From a bacterium (GTDB taxonomy: Bacteria; Myxococcota_A; UBA9042): DNA of 49,753 nucleotides. Under the pieces are notes generated by a model. That model searched no databases. It had not been told where the DNA came from and worked only from the letters and a program-made list of their open reading frames with translations. Positions within the stretch are counted from its first letter, which is position 1. The number at the start of each line of letters is the position of its first letter. The stretch lies in the NCBI GenBank assembly GCA_030425545.1, contig JAUIAC010000011.1:1-49753 (forward strand), given 5' to 3'. Shown piece by piece: positions 45,181-49,753 of this stretch. The translations under genes and the position numbers were made by a program.

Positions 45181-45511
45181 CGCTGCGGGTGGCTCCAGGG
45201 GCAGACGGGGGGCGCACGACCAGTCGGGGGGCGATCGTGCTGCGTCGGGTTGAGACCGGCCTGCGCCGCACAGCGTACCGCGTCGGCGTGCGATCGCAGG
45301 GCACCGGCGGCCGCTGTGGCCCGAGGAGCCGAAACGGAGCGGGAGGGCGTGAGTCAGCACGTGGACTTCCCGCCGATGGTCCCCCGCTCGGGGGATGGCT
45401 GCCGCAGCCTTGTCCATAGCCGGTGGCGGGCGCGGACGCTACCGTGACAGCGCCGTTGGTCCCGCGCGGTCGACCCGACCGAACGACGCTGGCGTTGCCG
45501 TAGGAGCTTCC
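45181..45511. promoter_or_regulatory. Divergent promoter region of two signalling units
   Basis: 331 bp between two divergent regulator genes. A symmetric palindrome TCCCCC-GCTC-GGGGGA (45380-45395) lies about mid-way and may be a shared operator. No sure -10/-35 boxes are seen. TAGGAGCTTCC at the right edge is the ribosome binding site of the plus-strand gene. Confidence 0.45.
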
Positions 45512-47686
45512 ATGCGCGCTTATGCTTGGCTTCACTCCACGCCGCTCTTCGTCGCCTGCGAGCGTGGGCTCACCAGCGCCGGGTTCACCACGGAGCGCGT
45601 CGCCACCCCGCGCGACCTGCTGGCGACCCTGGCCCGGCAGCACGCCTCGGCTGTGGTCGTGGACGCGACCGAGGGGCGCGCGCGCGTCGCCGACGCGTTG
45701 ATGCCGGACCTCTGCGCGCTGCCGGGGCAGAAGCCGCTGCTCGTGGCGGTGGTCGACCGGGTCGACAGCGCGGCCGCGGCCACCTTGGCCGAGGCGGGCG
45801 TGGACCTGCTGATCACGCCGCGCAGCGCCGAGCGAACGCTCACGCGGCGGGCCCGTCGCGCGCTGCGCCGCTCGGCCGCCCAGCACGTGACGCAGACGCT
45901 CCCGGTGCATCGCGCTGACCTGACTCCGGTGCTGCTCGACATCGCGCTGCGCCTGGGCCAGACGGCGCCGAAGGACCTGGACGCGGCTGTCTCCGACGCC
46001 CTGCACCGCTTCGCGACCGCGCAAGGCCTCGACGACGCGGCCGTGTTCCTGCTGGACGCGAAGCGGGAGCTCTACGCGCCGTGGGTGCGCTGGCACGCCG
46101 GGGCGCCCAACGCCGGGCGTGCGCTGCCCCGGCCGCTGACGTCGATGCCGTGGGCCGCTGAGCGGCTGCTGTCGCGTCGGTGTGTGCACGTGGCGCACCT
46201 GGGCGACCTCCCGAGCGACGCGGTGCTCGAGCGCCGGCAGCTGCACACCCGCGGCCTGCACGCCTGGGCCGCCGTGCCCCTGGCCCCCGGGCGGGACGTC
46301 GTCGGCTTCGTCTCCCTGGGCCGATGCGCGAGCAGCACCCACTGGTCCGAGCCCGAGGTGCGTGCGCACGACCAGTTTGCCCAGCTGCTCTGCCAGGCGT
46401 GGGCGCGCCGCCGCCCCACCGGCGGCACTGGCGACGCCACCCGCAGCAGCCGCTGGCAGCTGGAGGCCGGGGTGACCGCCGCGCGCGCGGCCAGCGCCCT
46501 GGGCCGCGAGGTCAGCCAGATGATCGCCATCATCGACGCCCACGCCCAGCAGCTCATCGCCGAACAGACCGGCGCTGTCCCTGCGCTGGGGGCGTCCGAG
46601 GCGTCGGGCTCGCGCGCGCCGTCGAGCGCCGCGCTCGTGCCGGGGCGGAGCGTGGCCGACACCGGGCCGCTGCTGGAGGCGGTGGAACACATGCGCGGTC
46701 TCGGACGGCAGCTGGCCGCCTTCGACGTCGACGCGCCGGCGCGCACCTCCCGCGTGCATCTCAACGACCTCGTCGTCGACCTGGACGGGCTCATGCGCGC
46801 GATGCTGGCGGGCCGCGCCCCCTTCGCCTTGCGCTGCGAGGCCGCGCGCCCGTGGGTGTCGTGTGACCCCCTCTGGCTGCGGCGCGTGGTGGCGCACGCG
46901 CTCGTGGCCGCGTGCGACGTCGGGGGGCTGAGCCGGGTCGACGTGCTGACGCAGGACGACGCCGGCGGCGTGCGTCTGTGTGTCCGGGTCGAAGGCTGCC
47001 GGTGGAGCGAGGCGGGCGTGACGACCGTGGTGCCGCAGCGGCCCGAGGCGCAGGTGCGCACCGGGCAGCAGGTGGACCGCTCGCGGCGGTCTCGAGCGCC
47101 CACCCAAGTGGCAGAGCCGGGAGAGATCTTGCGGGGCGACGACGCCCGCGAGGGGGACGCGCTGCCGCACGCGGACATCAGCGGGCTCCTGGAGAGCGTG
47201 CGCGCGCGGGGGCTGAGCGTGCGCATCGAGGCGCGCCCGCGTGGGGCCGACCTGACGGTGACCCTGCCGCACGCCGACCGGTTGGCCCGCGGTCAGCGCA
47301 CGGCTCCCTTTGGGGGGGCGCCGCACCAGCGGGTGCTGGTCGTGGACGACGACAAGCTCCTGCGAGGGCTGGTGGTCCGCATCCTCGTCCGGGAGGGCTA
47401 CGACGTGCTGCAGGCCGCCGACGGCGAGGAGGCGCTGGAGGTGGTCCGCAAGGCCGGGGGCGTCGTGGACCTGCTGGTCACCGACTTCTACATGCCGAAG
47501 ATGAACGGCTCGCTGCTCGCCCGGCGCCTGGCTGAGGTTCAGCAGGGGGTGCGCACCCTCTTCATGTCGGCCTACGCCAACGAGGACAAGCTGGTGGAGC
47601 TGATGGGCGGGCCGGTCGCGTTTCTGCCCAAGCCCTTCCGCCAGCACCAGCTGGCCAACTCGCTCGCCGACCTCGCCGCGGCCTGA
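45512..47686 (+). CDS. GAF/degenerate histidine kinase protein with C-terminal receiver domain
   Basis: A 724-residue signalling protein. Residues 1-110 look like a receiver fold without the usual phospho-acceptor (VVVDATEG). About 150-300 form a GAF-type sensor (LHRFATAQGLDDAAVFLLD ... AVPLAPGRDVVGFVSLGR). About 315-570 are kinase-like but degraded: no convincing phospho-His box and an ATP-binding part with weak G-boxes. About 607-724 are an intact receiver (VLVVDDDKLLRGLVV, Asp658 in LLVTDFYMP, Lys in FLPKPF). It thus may receive phosphate from one of the divergent operon's kinases. AGGAG lies 5 bp before the ATG. Confidence 0.8.
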   Translation: MRAYAWLHSTPLFVACERGLTSAGFTTERVATPRDLLATLARQHASAVVVDATEGRARVADALMPDLCALPGQKPLLVAVVDRVDSAAAATLAEAGVDLLITPRSAERTLTRRARRALRRSAAQHVTQTLPVHRADLTPVLLDIALRLGQTAPKDLDAAVSDALHRFATAQGLDDAAVFLLDAKRELYAPWVRWHAGAPNAGRALPRPLTSMPWAAERLLSRRCVHVAHLGDLPSDAVLERRQLHTRGLHAWAAVPLAPGRDVVGFVSLGRCASSTHWSEPEVRAHDQFAQLLCQAWARRRPTGGTGDATRSSRWQLEAGVTAARAASALGREVSQMIAIIDAHAQQLIAEQTGAVPALGASEASGSRAPSSAALVPGRSVADTGPLLEAVEHMRGLGRQLAAFDVDAPARTSRVHLNDLVVDLDGLMRAMLAGRAPFALRCEAARPWVSCDPLWLRRVVAHALVAACDVGGLSRVDVLTQDDAGGVRLCVRVEGCRWSEAGVTTVVPQRPEAQVRTGQQVDRSRRSRAPTQVAEPGEILRGDDAREGDALPHADISGLLESVRARGLSVRIEARPRGADLTVTLPHADRLARGQRTAPFGGAPHQRVLVVDDDKLLRGLVVRILVREGYDVLQAADGEEALEVVRKAGGVVDLLVTDFYMPKMNGSLLARRLAEVQQGVRTLFMSAYANEDKLVELMGGPVAFLPKPFRQHQLANSLADLAAA

Positions 47687-47689
47687 CAA

Positions 47690-47726
47690 CGTCGCTGGGG
47701 TCCGTCGCTGGGGTCCGTCGCTGGGG
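47690..47726. repeat. Tandem 13-bp repeats between convergent genes
   Basis: CGTCGCTGGGGTC at 47690-47702 and 47703-47715, then a partial third unit CGTCGCTGGGG (47716-47726). They fill the 43-bp gap between two convergent stop codons. Confidence 0.85.
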
Positions 47727-47729
47727 CGT

Positions 47730-48227
47730 CTAGCCCAGCAAGCCGCCGAGCAGGTCGCCGATCCCCGCGCCGCCTTGACCGCCCTCGCTCCCTGGCGCCG
47801 CGCCGGAGAGCCCTGGGATGAGGCCCTTGACCTGGGCGAGCAGCTCCGGGCTCAGGCGGGTGCCCAGGAACTGCAGCACGATCGGCGCCACCTTCACCAA
47901 CGTGTCGGCGTTCAGCCCTAGCTTGCCCACCAGGGCCACGAGCCCGGCCGCCTGACCCGCGTCGCCGCCGAGCAGCCCCGCGGCCGCGCCGAGCAGGCCG
48001 CCGCCCCCACCGAGCATCGAACCGACGTCGCCCGACCCCAGGAGCTGTTGCCCGGCCTGGGCCCAGCCGCCGAGCTCGGGCACGGCGCCGCTGAGCTCCT
48101 CCGCGGCGCCCGGCTCGCCGGAGGCGCCCAGCTGGTCCTTGACCTGCCCGAGCACGCCCCCGGCCAGGGCCTGTGCGGTGGGCGTGTCGACGCCCAGGGC
48201 GCTGGTGAGGCTGCTGATCAGATCCAT
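47730..48227 (-). CDS. DUF2780-type protein
   Basis: A 165-residue Gly/Ala/Leu-rich protein matching the DUF2780 pattern: a short helix LISSLTSALGVDTPTAQALAGGVLGQVKDQLG, a Gly-rich middle and the conserved GLVALVGKLGLNADTLVKVAPIVLQFLGTRLSPELLAQVKGLIPGL near residues 93-140. The role of the family is unknown. No signal peptide is evident here. The C-terminus is Gly-rich. It is separated from the haemoglobin gene upstream by 66 bp and probably belongs to the same transcript. Confidence 0.75.
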   Translation of the reverse strand: MDLISSLTSALGVDTPTAQALAGGVLGQVKDQLGASGEPGAAEELSGAVPELGGWAQAGQQLLGSGDVGSMLGGGGGLLGAAAGLLGGDAGQAAGLVALVGKLGLNADTLVKVAPIVLQFLGTRLSPELLAQVKGLIPGLSGAAPGSEGGQGGAGIGDLLGGLLG

Positions 48228-48293
48228 CGGTGACTCCGTTGCGGCGCGCTGCGCCGGCGGTTAGGGGGCTCCGTCGGGGGCGGAGCGCGGACC

Positions 48294-48713
48294 TCAGTCC
48301 GGTTGGTTGCGCATGAAGTCGGCGACCTGCGCGAAGCGCTGCTCGAGCAGCGTGCGCTTGAGCGGCGAGAGCTCGGTCTCGGCGAGCGCGAGCCGCATGC
48401 ACGCCGTCCACGCCCGCGCGGCGTCGCGGTCCACGGCGAAGGGCATGTGGCGCATCCGGAGCCGCGGGTGACCCCGGCGCTGCCAGTACAGCGGCGGGCC
48501 GCCGAGGAACCCGCTGAGGAACTCGTAGAGCTTGTCGACGCTCGGCGTGAGGTTCTTGGGGTGCATCGCGCGGATGGTGGCGGCCTCAGGGAGCGTGTCC
48601 ATGTGCACGTAGAAGCGCTCAGTGAGCGCACGCACGCCGGCGTCGCCGCCCAGCAGGGCGTAGTAGCTCTCGGGGTCGACGCCCTCGGGCGACGGGGTCA
48701 CGGGCTCGCTCAT
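48294..48713 (-). CDS. Truncated haemoglobin, group II type
   Basis: A 139-residue globin. The GGDAGVRALTERFYVHMDTLPEAATIRAMHP segment carries the B-helix FY pair and the E-helix approach; GPPLYWQRRGHPRLRMRHMPFAVD contains the proximal His in RMRHMPF and matches the group II signature GHP-x-LR-x-RH-x-PF. Such proteins bind oxygen or nitric oxide and take part in NO or oxygen detoxification. ATG at 48713 overlaps the stop of the DUF983 gene by 4 bp, so the pair is co-translated. Confidence 0.9.
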   Translation of the reverse strand: MSEPVTPSPEGVDPESYYALLGGDAGVRALTERFYVHMDTLPEAATIRAMHPKNLTPSVDKLYEFLSGFLGGPPLYWQRRGHPRLRMRHMPFAVDRDAARAWTACMRLALAETELSPLKRTLLEQRFAQVADFMRNQPD

Positions 48714-49180
48714 GGCACCTCCGACGCAGTGGCCTCGTCCCGCGCAGCCCGCCTGCGCTCGACCTCGGCCCGCAGCGCGTCGTCGTTGTTCTCGCGCAGG
48801 AAGCGGCGTTCGATGGTGACCCACAGCCAGCGCGACACCGGGAAGGCCAGGAGCGGCCCCACCAGCAGCACGGACGCGACGGCCACAGCGAGCGTGGTCG
48901 CCCAGCCGACGCCGGCGAGGCGCAGCCCGGTCACCAGCACGGCCTCGAGCAGCACCACGACCGTGTACGAGAAGTACATCGCGCCGAGAAAGTAGCCGTG
49001 ACCCTGGTCGTAGGTGTGGCCGCACCCCGGGCAGCGCGCGTGCATCTTGAGCGGCGACGCGAACATCGGCGCGGACCAGCACACGGGGCAGCGCAGGGTC
49101 AGCGCCTCGCCCAGGCGCGGCCACCGCAGCGAGGTCGGGTCGTCCCCGGGGGAGGGGGTGGCACGTGACGGCGGGTTCAT
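48710..49180 (-). CDS. DUF983 membrane protein
   Basis: A 156-residue protein with a zinc-ribbon-like CPVCW ... CPGCGHTYDQGHGYFLGAMYFSY motif followed by two hydrophobic segments (about 75-95 and 100-125), the hallmark of DUF983. The family is often near cytochrome oxidase genes in other bacteria; here it is paired with a haemoglobin, so a link to oxygen or NO metabolism is possible. ATG at 49180 is preferred because the Cys motif and length then match the family. Confidence 0.85.
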   Translation of the reverse strand: MNPPSRATPSPGDDPTSLRWPRLGEALTLRCPVCWSAPMFASPLKMHARCPGCGHTYDQGHGYFLGAMYFSYTVVVLLEAVLVTGLRLAGVGWATTLAVAVASVLLVGPLLAFPVSRWLWVTIERRFLRENNDDALRAEVERRRAARDEATASEVP

Positions 49181-49333
49181 GGCGCTCCTCGTCCAGCACG
49201 TCGGCGACCGCGACCACCGCGGCAGCGCGCGGGGAGCCTGCCCGATGCGACCTCCCTGCGCCACCGTCCCACGGCGCCGCGCGCCGCGCGCGGTGGGTTG
49301 TGACGCGCGCGCTGGGCCCGCAGAGTGGACGTC

Positions 49334-49753
49334 ATGAGCGACCCAACGACGAGCTCGCCCCGGCCCCCAGCGCCTGCCGACGCGTCGCCTGCGAGGGCCG
49401 ACGCGCCCCCGGCCGACGCGCCCCCGCAGGCCAGCGCGCGGTCGCAGGAGAGCCGGAGCGCTCGTCGTCGCCGCCGCAGAAAGGCGAAGAAGGCGGCAGC
49501 GGCGCAGCCTCGGCCTTCGCCCATGACGCCGCCCGCGCCACGGGGGCCGCCGCCCAAGCCGGCGAAGCCGCCCGCGCGACGGTCGCCGCCGCCCAAGCCG
49601 GCGAGGTCTGCCGCGCGACGGTCGCCGCCGCCCCCGTCGACGACCCACGCCGAGGTCGCCGTGGCGGCGCTCCATCGGCTGGCGCGCGCGTTGGTCGCGG
49701 AGCGCGGGCTCGAGGGCTCGCCGCCGGTGGAGCAGCTCGCGCTGCACCTGGAG
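49334..49753 (+). CDS. Ala/Pro/Arg-rich protein, 3' end outside the window
   Basis: An open frame of 140 codons running off the right edge. It starts MSDPTTSSPRPPAPADASPARADAP, has a very basic ARRRRRRKAKKAAAA segment near residues 48-63 and three PPPKPAKP-like repeats (about 74-105), then becomes helical (TTHAEVAVAALHRLARALVAERGLEG). The first 100 residues look disordered. A DNA- or RNA-binding protein or a secreted linker protein are both possible; the domain that would decide is missing. It is divergent from the DUF983 gene. Confidence 0.55.
   Translation, partial: MSDPTTSSPRPPAPADASPARADAPPADAPPQASARSQESRSARRRRRRKAKKAAAAQPRPSPMTPPAPRGPPPKPAKPPARRSPPPKPARSAARRSPPPPSTTHAEVAVAALHRLARALVAERGLEGSPPVEQLALHLE

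Overview
The window comes from a high-GC, gene-dense bacterial chromosome. An alternative complex III operon, many hybrid or degenerate histidine kinases, a myxobacterial-type Cys-rich lipoprotein and Ser/Gly-linker exported proteins point to a Myxococcota-like (deltaproteobacterial) host. That assignment is inference from gene content only.

Layout. (1) About 1-7,978: an alternative complex III (quinol:electron-acceptor oxidoreductase) operon actA(partial)-B-C-D-E-F with overlapping or near-contiguous genes, closed by a clear intrinsic terminator. (2) About 8.1-11.9 kb: an orphan PAAR spike-tip protein, an exported protein, dihydrolipoamide dehydrogenase (lpdA), and purD on the other strand. 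(3) 12,065-12,428: the tmRNA gene ssrA, whose tag reads ANDNVEYALAA. (4) 12,406-27,479: a genomic island of about 15.1 kb integrated into the 3' end of ssrA, bounded by 23-bp direct repeats. It carries a tyrosine integrase, an excisionase-like protein, a primase-polymerase/helicase beside an inverted-repeat origin candidate, HTH regulators, two exported proteins, a possible defence group (an uncharacterised protein plus a PD-(D/E)XK-like nuclease, then a HEPN-motif protein) and a membrane protein. (5) 27.5-33.4 kb: a GspC-like PDZ gene that is dead twice over, by an in-frame stop and by a complete IS1380-type element with CTAG target duplication; then two exported proteins and a REP-associated tyrosine transposase framed by 14-bp inverted repeats. 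(6) 33.4-45.2 kb, minus strand: a carboxypeptidase-regulatory-like/PDZ protein, then a tightly coupled five-gene signalling operon (REC-kinase, REC-kinase, PilZ plus acyltransferase-like protein, kinase-receiver-kinase hybrid, E1-like/nitroreductase-like fusion). (7) 45.5 kb to the end: a divergent GAF/degenerate kinase/REC protein, a DUF2780 protein, a truncated haemoglobin, a DUF983 membrane protein and a partial Ala/Pro/Arg-rich protein.

How it works together. The act genes form one respiratory complex. The island looks like a self-replicating, phage-satellite-like or plasmid-like integrative element: it has recombination and replication genes but no recognisable phage structural or conjugation genes, and cargo that could be antiphage. 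The minus-strand operon joins phosphorelay, c-di-GMP sensing and an E1-like/redox enzyme in one transcriptional unit of unknown output. All family calls are made by eye from motifs; no database search was run.
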